A stretch of 64,000 nucleotides of DNA from Linum tenue. Lineage: Eukaryota > Streptophyta > Magnoliopsida > Malpighiales > Linaceae. Shown in pieces: positions 45,561 to 58,148 of the stretch. The notes beneath the pieces are model-generated. The model saw nothing but the letters and a program-made list of their open reading frames with translations. It was not told the DNA's origin and did no database searches. The translations under genes were made by a program, and so were the position numbers. The stretch spans positions 2,753,742 through 2,817,741 of the forward strand of contig CAMGYJ010000008.1 in assembly GCA_946122785.1 (NCBI GenBank), written 5' to 3'. The first letter of the stretch is position 1, and each line of letters starts with the position of its first letter.

Positions 45561-45887
45561 TGGCTGCTGCCTGTGACGAATAGAATCGATCCAACATACA
45601 CCGGAGTCCGGAGGCCACGACAGTATCTCTTCTTCTTCTTGGAACTCTGTTTCGGTACATCCCGATCAAGTTTTGCGGTCAGTTTCCCGGTGACCTATTT
45701 GTCGAGGTAATTTCCAATTGGTCTGGACCTTTTTCTTCCCGCGCTTTCACCATCAACTATGCCCTTTGCTTCATTAAAGCTTCCAACTTGGTCCGTTTCT
45801 CCTTCCTTTTGTGTGGTTTTGAATTTGGATTTTGACCATTCCACTGCAAATTCTATAGGCTGAACTTATATTTGAACAACCTAGACA
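45561..45887. other. Promoter and leader of the lipoate-ligase-family gene
   Basis: About 330 bp between the Mutator terminus and the ATG. GTAATTTCC near 45707 and ATAG near 45858 could be donor and acceptor of a leader intron. No firm promoter motif is seen. Confidence 0.4.
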
Positions 45888-47077
45888 ATGGGTTTACTTC
45901 GTCAATCTGAAAAACTGGGGCTGCCGCTGATGAATCTTGTTAGATTCAAGGGAATGCCCATACTCGACCAACTCAACTTGGAGGAGAAGTTGCTACGGAC
46001 GACTTCAGATAACTGGTGTATTGTTAATGATGGAGCAAATGCCCCTACCGTAGTCATGGGAGTATCAGGGTAAAGGAACTTATCTCATGTGGTTCTGCCA
46101 AAATGTAATCTTGGCAGCTGTTGAGGCGTGAAATTGATAGATATGAATATCGGTGCAGGAAACCGGCGGAACTTCTTGAACTCGAGTCTGTGATTGGAGA
46201 TAATGTTCCTGTTATCAAACGATTTACTGGTGGTGGTACGGTTATAGTCGATGAAGGGACTATTTTTGTTACTCTCATATGCAACAAGGATGCTGTTCCT
46301 AAGGTGCAACCATATCCTCGTTCAATCATGTCTTGGAGTGGTAAATTGTATGATGAAGTGTTCCAAGGGATTGGGGATTTTCAACTGCGGGAGAATGGTA
46401 AGCAAAAGCTTTCCATTAGAAACTGTTTTGAGACTTTGCCTAGTCCGCCACATTATCTTTTTGCTTCTGCCATGCAGCCTATATTTCAGTGTTCCAAATC
46501 ATGGTGTTTTGTTCTGTTACCAGATTATGTGTTTGGTAATCGCAAGTTTGGTGGGAATGCACAATCCATAACTAAAGACCGGTGGATTCACCATACTTCC
46601 TTTTTGTGGGACTATGAGGATCGGAATATGACTTATTTGAAGCTACCTTCCCGTGCTCCGGAGTACAGATCGGTAGAACATTGTTTTCACTTACCAGTTT
46701 TTTTCGTTAGCTTTCTGATGGAAGGGTCTTATGATATGCGTGGTTGGCTTTCCATAATCTTACAATTGTTGGGCATCCATGGCATAATCCTTTGTGTTGT
46801 TGAAACTTGAAAGGATACATTTGTTTTGTCGCAGGCAAGAGACCACACAGAATTTGTGTGCCGGATGAGGGAGTATTTGCAGAGATCGGCTTTCATAGAT
46901 AAAACCATCAAAGCTCTTGACAACTACTTTATGGTGCAACCAGCAACCCCAGCTGACGTTAACTCCTGTCAGGTAGCAAAATTTGCTCACTCCACTAGGC
47001 TTCTGTCGAAGCAAGAACTTGAGGATGCTTGCTCATCTACTAAACCTGGGACTATAGCTCAGAGTGCAAGCATTTGA
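45888..47077 (+). CDS. Biotin/lipoate A/B protein ligase family protein, 4 exons, 270 aa
   Basis: Exons 45888-46069, 46159-46397, 46524-46672 and 46835-47077 join in phase to 813 nt. Landmarks: NLVRFKGMPILDQLNLEEKL at the N-terminus, NWCIVNDG, the substrate-binding RFTGGGTVIVDEGT, and FGNRKFGGNAQSIT, whose Lys corresponds to the catalytic lysine of the fold. HHTSFLWDY and a C-terminal helix follow. It resembles the Arabidopsis family member At3g29010. The superfamily transfers octanoyl, lipoyl or biotinyl groups to lysines of dehydrogenase or carboxylase domains. The exact substrate of this plant branch is not known to me. There is no clear transit peptide. All introns are GT-AG. Confidence 0.88.
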
Positions 47078-48045
47078 TTCGGCAAACAGAAAGTGTGCTG
47101 TAGCTTGCCTCGACTGTCAAGGAGCTCCTTCCACAGGTTTACACTCGCTAACCCAAGTTTCATAATGTTCAGGAGTTATGTTCATATTGTTACTTTTTTC
47201 CATCTTCAACATGAACCGTTGAACCAATTGACCACAAGCACATTGTTTACAGTCCTGCTTTTCAAATTCATGCGAGGCAGAGTCAAATAAAATAACCCCC
47301 TCGTGGGTAGGGATCTATAGTATTTAATGGAGTTGATGAAACTCTCACCTGAAGTCTGCTAGGCCACAGTGAAACGTAAACAACACAACACACAGAAGAA
47401 AAGAAACAGTATTGTGAAAACTACCACTGTTGTCCTGCTTTTGCTGTAAGGCCCACCACAAGCCTCTTTTCCCCAGTTTTGTTACTTGCTTACTGTTGCA
47501 TGTTGCGATTTTCTGGTAACCGTCCATGAATATTATTATTATAATAGTTTGTTGTTTGTCTGTTCTGAATGTTTGACACAAACGAGATGACAAAACACTT
47601 GGCCACTTCCTTGCTGGAATTTAATTGTCCAGCAGTTTTAGGCAGCAGAATTTAAGGAAGTCTGTTACTGAAATGGGACTAATGCTATTCCCATGCTTCC
47701 AGAGCTACCCCTTTTTATGCTTAATATTGGGGCTGCGTAAACTTAACCCAAAAAAGAAAATACATGCAAAATTCAGAAAGAAGTAGATTGACAAGGCAAA
47801 AGAGGATTGATTGATTGTTTGTTACAAACACGAAGGTTGAAACTTGAAAGGCTACTAGCTAGCTAACCTGTTTGAGTTAGTCCTAACCTAGAAACACTGC
47901 CTCCTTGGGAAATGCATCTTTTCCCCGGCTCATGATAACATACTGATCTCATATATAATCCTAACCCACTACCCACACGAGTGTCTCTTTCTTTCCCCAT
48001 GTCTCCCTTTTACCTAGTTTGGAAACTTTACATCTTGCTGTATCT
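47078..48045. other. Intergenic, 3' ends of two convergent genes
   Basis: It holds the 3' UTR of the ligase gene and that of the MYB gene, which face each other. Nothing else is recognised. Confidence 0.4.
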
Positions 48046-49595
48046 TCAGGCTCCAACTCCAAGGAAGTCTATAAATGGTGGTGGTGGGGCTGAGGGTTTG
48101 CTGGTGTTGAATAGGTCCCTTGTTGTTGTTGCTTCTGCTGCTGTGGTTTCTGGGTTCCTTGCTAGTGATAGTGATAATAATGATGATGACATTGATGCTT
48201 CACTGACTGTGACTCCAGATGCTTGCTTGCCAATGAAAGCAGTGAAGGTGGTGGTGTTGGTGGTACCATCATCTTTCACCATGTTACTCTGCTTCTTCTT
48301 CAGAATGGGACTCCATTGGCCCTCCTGACCTGCAAATTTTGGGGAAGAACCATGGTGTCATTTATCACATGGCAGTGGAAGTCTTTCTCTACAATTGGAT
48401 GGGGGAAAACTATGAGTAGTAGATTTGGAACCATGGAGCACAATGTGGACACTGATAAGAAGGAAAATAAAGCAACTTTTAAACTGCATTTTGGAGCAAA
48501 CCAGAAAAGACACCATAGGCCACGAGGGATTGTTGTTGCTGTGGAAAATAGTTGAGCTTGGGATTGCTGCTCCTAACAAACAATACTGGGGATGAAGATG
48601 ATTTCCAATTTCCCACTGTTTCTTTTCCTCCTTTGCTATTGGTGTCTCCAGGAGAAGCAGCATTAGTGCTTCCTCCTCCACTGGAAGTTGCAGATGGGCA
48701 ATGGAGTAATAATGATTCCTGGCTGCTGCCACTGGGAGCGTATTCTTCTTGCCCAACGAAACAATTAGCAGTGGAAGACTGGTTGATCTCTCTTCTGGCC
48801 CTGCAATTATTCCAGGACTGTGCTCTGTATCTCCTAGCCATTATAACATGCCAGTGATTCTTAACCGCATTGTCAGTTCTCCCTGGGAAAAACCTGGCAA
48901 TCAGTGCCCATTTGTTGCCATAAGTTCTGTGAGCAGCCATTAGTTTCTCTTCCTCTTCTTCACTGAAGGCTCTCTTGATCACCCTTGGATCCAGCTGGTT
49001 GAACCACCTCAGTCTACAGCTTTTACCTTAAAAAATCAGTCAAAGAAGCAGAAGAATGAGACAAAAAAAACCTGAGTGACAGAGAAATAGTAGAAAAGAA
49101 GAGTAAGAGGTAAGTGCAGTTACCAAACCACCCACCTGATCTTGCTTCCATCTTCTCTGCAATGAGGTTCCAGTTCTGAGGGCCATAAAGGGCAACAAGT
49201 TCCTTGAGTTTAGCATCCTCTGCAGGCCTCCAATGCCCTTTAGCAGTACTAACTTTCAAGCACCTGCTATCATCAATACTCTTGTTCTTCTTCTTCTTCT
49301 TCTGCCTCTCCACACTGTTGTTATTGCTGTCATTATTACTGCACTTGGCCATGTCTGGAGAAGGAGAGGCCAAAAGGGTATGTGGTGGTGTGAGTTGAGT
49401 CTGAGAGGGAGAAGAATGTATATGATAATGAGCATCTGAAGAAGAAGAAGGAATGGGAGAGATGTGATTGGGGAAGCAGCAGCCATCCTTGTCTTGATGA
49501 CAGCAGCAGCAACAGCAGCAGTAGCTGGAGCCAGTGGTGGTGGTGGTGGTGCTTGTTGTTGTGTTATGCAACTGTGACATGAAGGTCACTTCCAT
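48046..49595 (-). CDS. R2R3-MYB transcription factor, LOF1/LOF2 (MYB117/MYB105) type, 3 exons, 422 aa
   Basis: Exons 49595-49136, 49026-48502 and 48329-48046 join in phase (1269 nt). The N-terminus is Ser/Thr/His-rich with a run of seven Cys (residues about 25-31). R2 begins [20 protein letters not shown] and is cut by intron 1 right after ARSG, the usual place. R3 is in exon 2 ([36 protein letters not shown]). The tail is Ser/Gln-rich and ends [13 protein letters not shown], the C-terminal signature of this subgroup. LOF1/LOF2 set organ boundaries and axillary meristems in Arabidopsis, as nuclear DNA-binding proteins. The start is taken at MEVTFMSQ. The open frame continues upstream but without support. 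Confidence 0.92.
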
Positions 49596-50236
49596 GGTTC
49601 TAAAACGGGAAAAGCAAACAAAAACAGAAGGGGGGGAGGAGAGGGAGAAAGCAGAGTGAATAGAGGAAAGAAATGGGGGAAGAAGAGTGTACTTGGGCAA
49701 AGAAAAGGGGTGGTGGGGTGTTTTTGTTGTTGTTGTTGCAGTAAGTTGTAACAGAAATCCACACGAGTACTCATCCTTTCTCTGCCTGCTCCCCTGCTAT
49801 CTGGCCTGCACCCTCTGACAAAGCAGTTTCATTTTCCCTCTGACTCTAAAAAAGAAAACTGATGTAATAACTTTGACTCTTTCTCTGCTAGAATTACCTC
49901 ACCACCACTAACACCCTGCCATCTCTTATCTCTCTCTCTTCTAGTCTCTGCAAAACAAACAACCACATTAGTAGCTTGCAGATTGCACTGTTCTAATGTG
50001 CATTTGGTTATCTTGCTTCCCTTGGCAGAAGCACATAATTACTTGGTTGAATGCTGGGTCTCAAGACTCGAAATTTATGATTGTTGAATGTATGCAATAA
50101 CAATAATATTACATAACCAATCATGCTTCTAACGGCTATGAATTGTGTGTAAACCAACTACATAAGCTCAACCTTGAGACAAGGGCAGCATGGAGCATGC
50201 CCAAATTCCCTAATGTTGTCCTGCCTAGTTTTAGGA
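49596..50236. other. Upstream region of the MYB gene
   Basis: C/T-rich leader on the minus strand and intergenic DNA. No promoter element was identified with confidence. Confidence 0.4.
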
Positions 50237-50244
50237 GTAAAAAT

Positions 50245-50857
50245 TAGGAGTGGGAAAACGGTTGCGGTTTAGCGGTTCAACCGCAACCGCACCGAATAAG
50301 AGCGGTTTGTGGTTAACCGCAAACCGTTTAAAAGGGTCTTTATTCGGTAACAGTTAGTGAAATTAGCTCTTTTGCGGTTTGTGGACTAACCGCACACCGC
50401 ACCGAATAACTAACCGCATAAAAGTATACCCAACCCAAGCCCAATCCATCCAACAACCCAAAATGAATTTTCCAAGTGCATTTTCCGTATTAGAACTTAA
50501 TGTGGATGGTTTCTTTTGGATGTTTAGAACTTAATTCTGTTTCTGACTTTTTCAGATGCATTTTCCTTGTTTTAGTGTTAATTTATCAAGTGCATGTTGC
50601 TGGATTTTACAAGTTAATTCGGTTTTTGTTGCGGTTTTATTTCATTTCGCGGTTTTTTACACCGTTTAACTCTTAATCGCGGTGTGCGGTTTAAAGTGCA
50701 GTTAACCGCAATTAACCGCTAACCGTGATTTGCAGTTAGTGATTAACCGCAAATCGTTTGCATTGCGGTAACGGTGGGTGATTTTCCCTTTGTGCGGTGG
50801 CGGTTAACCGCACTTATTCGGTGCAGTTAACCGCAACCGCACTGTTTCCCACCCCTA
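50245..50857. mobile_element. hAT-like MITE, 613 bp, rich in GCGGTTAACCGC words
   Basis: Ends are inverted: TAGGAGTGGGAAAACGGTTG at the left, CACTGTTTCCCACCCCTA at the right. Flanks GTAAAAAT (50237-50244) and ATAAAAAT (50858-50865) form an 8-bp duplication with one mismatch, as hAT elements make. Both subterminal parts contain many GCGGTT/AACCGC words in both orientations. Confidence 0.85.
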
Positions 50858-50865
50858 ATAAAAAT

Positions 50866-51211
50866 AGTTAATAGTATACCCTTTGACTCAAAAGACCATA
50901 TCCCAGGGAAGCGCTTCTTTTAGCCCTTGGAGCATAGGGTAGACTAGCCAAAATGTTAGATCATATTGGTCTTTTCTTGTTTAGCTAGACAGCACACTTA
51001 AAACAAATTTTTGCAACCCAGAGATGCGGACGATGACTTGACAAAGGATCGCGATGAGACTCCATAGATATTACAATGGGGCATTTAGTTTAACAAATAG
51101 ATAAAGAACTCTTATCTACATAGACAAACCAATTTCTTTCTTGTTTGATAGATTAGATTCTGGAAACACAAAAAAGATGCTTGACGCAGTGACACCATCG
51201 TCCTTCCTCGT
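50866..51211. other. Intergenic, nothing recognised
   Basis: Unique DNA of about 350 bp between two MITEs with no open frame of note. Confidence 0.4.
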
Positions 51212-51222
51212 TATTTATCCAT

Positions 51223-51683
51223 AGTAATGGCAATTTGAACCCGCCTCGCAGGTATTATCCGAGCTGATCTGCGATGGGGCGGGTATTACCCGACCTGTTG
51301 TAGCGTGGGGCGGGACATAGATATCTACTTCCCACCCGCCCTGCCCCGTTCTTGGCCCATTCTACCTCAATTTCTTACAATATCTATACATATTTCTTCT
51401 TTTTTTTTTTTTTTACTTTTTTCAATTTTTAAGAGTCAACATTTCAACTGGTTAGACTCAATTACCCATTCTATTATCACTATTTTTAATTTATAAAGTG
51501 CTTTCTCCTTCGTTTTATCGTAAAAAGTAAAATTTATGTATGTTTGTTTCAAATAACATGTAAGAGTTTATCGACCCGCCCCACCTCGTACCCACGCGTG
51601 TTTTACCCATTCCGACCCGTAATAGCGTGCGGCAGGGTATGGATATTGAAGTACCCGCCCCTCCACGTCCCATTGCCATTCAC
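51223..51683. mobile_element. Short TIR element (MITE), about 461 bp
   Basis: Ends AGTAATGGCAAT and ATTGCCATTCACT are inverted, with GGGGCGGG-type words behind them. The flanks share TATTTATCCAT (51212-51222 and 51684-51694). Part of that identity is probably the target duplication. No coding capacity. Confidence 0.75.
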
Positions 51684-51694
51684 TATTTATCCAT

Positions 51695-52817
51695 TAACAA
51701 GAGGATTGATCAACACACTATAAACCAGAACAATCCAAACCCCATATAGTCCATTCCTTCCATTGCCAAAAGAATAACATGTGATTCGGATTCTTCGGGG
51801 TTTTTATTCGTATTGGGAATCTTTGAAGCAGAACGAAATTGCTACTACGAAGAGGAAGCAGAAGATCGAAATGAATGTGATGTGTTGTTCTGTGAAAACG
51901 AAGGAATGGTGAAGCGTTCCGTACTTCCGTGCCCAAGTTTCCGTGCCAAAAGATGCTTGGCAACGATCCAATCCCATCGGTGGGCTCAACCCGGGATAAA
52001 ACTTGTATGGGCTTGAGACAAAATTGGGCTCCATTTTGGTTTATAAAATTGAGCAATCTCAAATTTGATTGGGCTAGCATACAACAGAAGCCCATATATA
52101 GATCAACTTGGAGTAGGTCCGTCCGTTCCATTGTTCCAAAGCCAAAACCAATATCCTTCATCGTTTCTTCTTATCGATACGGTCGAAATTATAGCAGCTA
52201 GGTTTTTTTTTTTTTGGAATTCGAATATTAGACTTTCATATTCAATACTAATGCCTAAGACTATTAGATTAGACCCTTGTTCGCTGAAATTTATATGTTG
52301 TCACAGATTCACATATGGAGAGATCGTGAAGTGATTGTCGGTTCAGGCCGTAAAACAAGTTCAGAAACAAAATATCTTTGCCATGCACATGTTTCATTTA
52401 AGAGGAGGATAGTGAAGTACTGATGCTCCCAAAATCTCAATTACTTTCATAGTCTCACATGGCATATGTAGCTATCTGATTTGGAGTGCCTTCCACCATG
52501 TGACTACCTAGCCCACCCCAACGTCCAAAATCATTTCTACCAAGCTTATACAACGACTTAGATATGATTCTCATCTACACACCACTTCATGAAAATCAAC
52601 ATGTGTCTAACTTGATGACTATTACATATAAAAAATCACGGACGTGCGTATTAAAAAAACACACGAAACATTGTTGGAAAAGAATCATATATAGATATAT
52701 GAACCTTATTCAATACCGTTACGGGATGCAATAATTTTTCATTGCTCCTTCTCTCCCAAATACAATATTGTAATATTGTTTATAGTATAAGTAACCACTC
52801 GAAACAATATATTGTCA
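51695..52817. other. Intergenic; one unsupported open stretch
   Basis: A minus-strand stretch of about 147 codons (51718-52161) has no recognisable domain. It ends in the phrase WKEWTIWGLD just before the MITE duplication, so it may be a truncated gene start or chance. The rest is the 3' flank of the expansin gene. Confidence 0.35.
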
Positions 52818-54645
52818 TTAATACCTAAACTGTCGGCCGGTATATGTCTGGCCGAAGGACCAACTGGGAGGTGCAACGTTGTACGACGTCAGAGCTCGAC
52901 CGTCGCTGGTGGTGACGAGGAAGGAGAGGCTCTGTCCGTTGAGGTAGGAATTGCTCTGCCAGTTCTGTCCCCAGTTTCTGGACATCTGCTGCCACCCTGT
53001 TCTGGAGCCCTTGATGGCGACGGAATGGACGTCGCCGGCGCCTCCGACGTTGGTGACGAGGACCAGGTTGAAGTAGGAGTGGCCGTTGACCGTGAACCTT
53101 ATCCCGCCTCTTCTCCTGCACCTCACCCTGTAATATGCATATACAGAACCACAAACAGGATTAATGTGTTAGTTACAAGATATTCAGTTGTTGTTATGGG
53201 TTTTTTACCACGTGGTTAAAATGTCTAGTTTTTAGATACTACAATTAGTTTAAAAAAAAATAAATACAATTAGATAAAATAATTAAGCTGGCTAGTGAAG
53301 TGCACTCTATATATATAGCCATTAAGTAAGTGCTCTAAACCAATTTATTAATGGTGCCGGTAAATCCATGCAAAATACTTCCAACTTTCGCACATATTTA
53401 GCTGTTTTCAACATAATTGTCCTCAAAATCGAAACACGACCTAAAATTGGTGGCCATCCACCACGAGATAAAATAAGTGTATGACGTGCACTCTATAAAA
53501 CCGTCATATAAGCAATATAATTATGCCAATATAGATGTGTTTTTAATGATAATGTGAACGATTGGACATATATATTTATCATTTTTCAACACAGTTGGGT
53601 CCATAAGTACAAAAAAAAAAAAATCAAAGCTCGGTTTATTTTGAAGTTATTGACGCTTACTTTGATGAGACAACAAAATCGTACCTTTTCACGATTCGAT
53701 TACAATGCGACACAGAAGATATGAAACTGATGTGGCAATTAGTATACGCTATAACATCAAATATGTAGAGATATGAGGAGAAGGTAATATTACGTACCTC
53801 CTGTACATGACAGGGACGACACCGGCGCGGTACTGGGCGATGTGCTGGAAGATGGGCTGGGAGAGATCGAAGTGGTGGTTGGGAGGGTCGCACCATCCTC
53901 CCGGCGGGCAGAAGTTGGTGGCGGTGACGACGATGGAGCCAGGGAGGCACCACTGCGGGTCGTTGGCGCACATGATCTGGTAGCAAGCCCCGCAGCTCAG
54001 CCCGTTGTCGAACAGCGCCGTGCTTAGAGCAGCCGTGTTCACTCCGTAACCTTGGCTGTACAAGTTCCCGTACCCACACGCTCCCCCTACATAAAAAAAA
54101 AAATATTGATCAATTAATTAGTTCAGCTAATCAGATTTAATTTAGAGGATAGGGTTAATTAAGGAACTAGTAATAAATAACGTCAATTAGTTCGTAAATG
54201 AGCACGATTACAATGCAGTCAAAAGCGCGATTCTACGTAAAAACGGTTTGGTGACCTAGAAGCGTACAATCATAAGTTTTTAAGTTTTAAAGCGTAGATT
54301 TTGACTACATTTGAGAGGGAAAAATCACGATTCTACGTAGAAGCGTTTTGGTGACCTAAAAAGGTAAAAGCGTAAGATTTTAAATTTTAAAGCGCGATTT
54401 TTGACTGCATTGAGCACAAATGAATTTGTGAGAATAGGTGGACCGACGTACGTACCCATTGTGCCGGAAGCATCGCCACCGCCGTAGAAAGTGGCGTGAG
54501 CGTTGATCCAAGGACCAGCTCCTCCTCCTCCAACATGTCTATGGTACCACCCTCGACCTGATGTCAGACCGGCTGAAGAAGCTGCAACGATGATGAGAGC
54601 TTGAAGTATCAAGCAATAATCTTTAACACTAGAACCGCCACCCAT
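52818..54645 (-). CDS. Alpha-expansin, 3 exons, 262 aa
   Basis: Exons 54645-54456, 54086-53798 and 53127-52818 join in phase (789 nt). A hydrophobic signal segment (residues about 10-28, [16 protein letters not shown]) targets it to the cell wall. The GH45-like domain has [51 protein letters not shown] and the catalytic-type HFD motif ([16 protein letters not shown]). The C-terminal CBM63 domain has the aromatic [19 protein letters not shown]. The WCDPPN spacing without an extra deletion, together with the HFD box, places it in EXPA rather than EXPB. Alpha-expansins loosen cellulose-xyloglucan contacts at acid pH. The protein ends GRQFRY, slightly longer than many relatives that end at F. All introns are GT-AG at the usual family positions. 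Confidence 0.95.
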
Positions 54646-54812
54646 CTATTTCCTTTTACTTCTTCCTTAAGGAGGTAAGCTAGCTAGTTATTGGCTGTGT
54701 ATACCAATTTGAGATGGAAGTAGTGGGAGAAGCACAAGAAGAGAAATGTTTGCAGGGTGTGAATCTTAATTCTGAGGAAGGAAATGTAAGGAGAAAGCAG
54801 ATCCAAGAAGGG

Positions 54813-54820
54813 AATAAATA
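54813..54820 (-). promoter_or_regulatory. Possible TATA box of the expansin gene
   Basis: TATTTATT on the minus strand about 170 bp before the ATG, preceded by CTCTC. A weak match, offered only because of its position. Confidence 0.35.
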
Positions 54821-54898
54821 GAGAGGAGTGAGTCAGCCATGACCATTAATAAAACCTTCTTTCACCACCAGCTATTCTCTGCATGTTGCAGTTGGGGA

Positions 54899-55599
54899 TA
54901 GGGATGGCAATGGGTCGGGTTGGGTCGGGTTTTGCCAAACCCAAACCCAAACCCATGGGTTTATCTTTGAAAAAAACCCGGGGTAAAACCCACTGGGTTT
55001 GAAAAACTCAAACCCAACCCAACCCGTTGGGTATCCGCGGGTTCATGGGTACCCACGGGTTTTGTCGTAAAAAATTTACAATTACAAGTTCTTATCAAAA
55101 TTAAAGTCAAATATCAATCTCTCAATACAAATTATCCATATATAAAACACCATTCTAGAAAATTCAAGCAAATCACAAATTAACTATACAAATTGTTCAA
55201 CACCAATCTAGAAAACTTAAAAAATTGAAGCAAATCACAAATTTTCCATAAATAACATGTTTAATTGAAAGTTTCTTCCTTTCAATTAAGTTTCTTTACT
55301 CTCCACTCCATAACATCAACTTCATTCTACACAATTAAAAAGAAAAAATTAGACATGTCTCCACAAACATAAATAAGATTAGTTGTTTAGAATATTAAAT
55401 ATACCGAAAAAATTAATTATATGGATGAGCGGGTACCCACGGGCCGGGTTTACCTAAACCCAAACCCAACCCAACCCGTTGAATAGTGAACGGGTTTAAA
55501 CCCAAACCCGGCCTAAAACCCGTCAACACGGATTTTACCCGCGTTGACCGGGTTGGGTCGGGTGGGTACCCGTGGGTTCGGGTTTTGTTGCCATCCCTA
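54899..55599. mobile_element. hAT-like MITE, 701 bp, with perfect 8-bp duplication
   Basis: Ends TAGGGATGGCAATGGGTCGG and ...GTTGCCATCCCTA are inverted. Both ends continue with GGGTTTGGG/CCCAAACCC words. GTTGGGGA flanks it exactly at 54891-54898 and 55600-55607. It lies about 250 bp upstream of the expansin ATG, so it forms part of the upstream region of that gene. Confidence 0.93.
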
Positions 55600-55607
55600 G
55601 TTGGGGA

Positions 55608-55857
55608 CCATGCAACTTGCAGACTGTTGCAGTACTACTAATTGCTAATCACTTCTACTTGGTTGAATGAATTGCTATAATTAAGATGTGATTAGGAAGG
55701 AAGGAGAGGAGTTTGTAGCTTTACTATTATCTTGGATTGCAAATTACGTACCGTAATTAGCATCAACAATAAGTACGCGTAATTTGCAATCTGTGTAAAT
55801 TTGGGAGGGAGGGGGGAGAAAATCGTGGGAGCTAGCTAGGAAAGTGGAGGAATTTTA
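55608..55857. other. Intergenic, nothing recognised
   Basis: Unique DNA between two small elements, with GTACGTAATT-type words near 55745-55790 but no feature I can support. Confidence 0.4.
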
Positions 55858-56150
55858 CGATGCTATATAGCATTGGTGCTATAGGTTTTTGTCTTTATGG
55901 TACAATTTGAAATTGTACATTTAACGTTATGGTACAACTTCAGATTGTACCTATACTTTTTGTACAAATTCTTTTATGGTACAACTTAAACTTGTACCTT
56001 ATGTGATGGTACAACTTCAAGTTGTAAAGTACGTGTACCATAACATAATGATATAAATTTTTTTATGGTACAACCTAAACTTATACATTTAATGTTATGG
56101 TACAACTTTAAATTGTACATTAAACCACCAATATTATATAGCATAGTAGA
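55858..56150. mobile_element. Hairpin-rich MITE-like element
   Basis: Ends ATGCTATATAGCATTGGTG and CACCAATATTATATAGCAT are inverted. Inside, at least six diverged copies of GGTACAACTT(C/A)AA(G/A)TTGTAC-type perfect or near-perfect hairpins follow one another. Target duplication unclear. Confidence 0.6.
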
Positions 56151-58148
56151 AGCGCTCGTGAAAGTGAAATCAATATTCTGTGGAGCAAGAAACACAAGAG
56201 ATCTTTCGCAGAAGATTGGGTGGGGGCCATGGCAGTTAGAGTCATTAATCGCCTGCTCGCTCAGATTGTAATTGTCGAATGCCGATGGATGTCGAAATAT
56301 CAGTAAGCTCACTAAGCATGTGGATGGATGGTGCATATATATATGCGTTTAGTTAGAATGGTCCTTAAATTTTGTGGCCCTTACTAGTTGCTTGCACTCT
56401 TATGTGTATTTAAGGACTGGTGCCTTTATATAAAACTCCCATTTGTGACAAACCCACATGTCGCATATGAGGTTAAAGAGTGATTGTGCCCCCCACAAAT
56501 TTATTTACATGAATATGGTAAACCAACCCTTACCCCCACTCCCAAAAGAGAAACTCCGAAAAATTTTCACAGGTGGTGTAAATTTTTTTCATATTGTCTA
56601 TTCCGTCAAAGTTGATAGAACGTGAGTTTTCTTTATCAAAATTCCCAATCGATCCACTCTTGGATTTCCCAATATACACAAGTGCTTAGATAGTGAGTTT
56701 AGTGAATGGAATAGGGGACTTTGTATGATAGGCGACTTGAAATCTGTGACGAGGGCATTATTTGAGTCCACACATTGCTCTTTCGGACCACTTATAGTTC
56801 AGCTAGCCATTGAGTCCTTCATATGGAGTACCTTGATGGGCAAGGAAACGAAAACTGGGCAGAGATTGCATTAAAACAGTAAACATTGGAAGAGAGTTTT
56901 CTGGAAATGGGGTTGGAAAGGCTGTATTGTTGAGCAGTTCATTTACATCAGTATACTTTGGAAATTGTCGGCAACAGGTTGCAAAAAGGGTAAATATATG
57001 ATTTCTGCCAGCGGCAAAATACTAACACAAGTCGATCCCCGTAGTTTCCTGAGATTTTTCCTTAGTCCCACAAACTCATTAAATGGTGCAGACAGGTACA
57101 ACGTACGTAACCCTACCAACCCTCTTCACATGGTGAAGGCCAGGGAGCCACATTGGTGGTAGTGTGCTGTTGCAATTGAAGTAGACAGAGAGTTGAGTAG
57201 TTTAAAGTTGAACATATGCATGACTCCCAATTTGTATAACCAACTCATTGTTAGTGACGACCATTTTACAGTTACGTGCGATTTATGACTGCACAAGGCC
57301 GCCACTTCATGATTTACGCCTGAAGAGAGTGGTTTTGAAGGCGGTGAAGTTTACGACGGTAATGGAAAAACAAAGACAGAAAGTAGTTGAAGCCATATGC
57401 CTGTTGTGAGACAGACAAGGCCACCACCACTAAACACATGGGATTCCAAGATCAGGAGCTATCAATTCTCAGTTTCTCTTACAGAGTACAGAGGAAATAC
57501 ACGACACTAAATTTCGACAGTGACAATGCAGGTTTAGTAGTTGAGTCATTTTAGACTCATGTCTCACAGCCTTTCAATGTTCATTTCAGGCCGACTCTGA
57601 GCAGCAAAGTTGTTTCACAGTATGCTAAACCTAAGGTTCGAGGCTTCTTACTGCACAGAACAAACACGGTATATAACTGGGATCTACCAGGTCCAAAGTT
57701 ACCGGGTTTTCTAAAGACTTTTTGATTAATGTAACAAAAGTTATCATCAAGAAACACAAACTTATCAGTAACTGTATGAGTAGAGTGTGACAATACCAAA
57801 AACAAACCCAATGTCACATACAAGCACCAACACTCAAACCAGAAAATGCTGACAGATAAATGGATTTTAAAATTGGATTTGTTGCTGAGGGATCAATCAG
57901 TACTCAGAATTACTCAGTATGAGGACATGGTTCGATGCAGAAGGATTGTTTGATAAACATCATCTAACAATATGGTAAACATACAATTTTTCCTGATTAA
58001 ACATTACACACTCACTGTCATTGATGCTCAGGAAACCCATCTACCACATAAAATACATCATCCACCCACGACAGGAAAGCTGACCTCGAGTGTGAAGCAC
58101 CGCACCAGATCACAAATTCGGGTGGACTCCAGGATGAGCTGCGCTGCC
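56151..58148. other. Intergenic, about 2 kb, nothing recognised
   Basis: No gene or repeat family is recognised. The last few hundred bases are probably the 3' UTR of the PTB gene. Confidence 0.4.

Noticed and set aside
51718..52161. Minus-strand open frame of 147 codons
   Set aside because: No recognisable domain, no gene-like context or splice support. Kept only as a remark in the intergenic entry.
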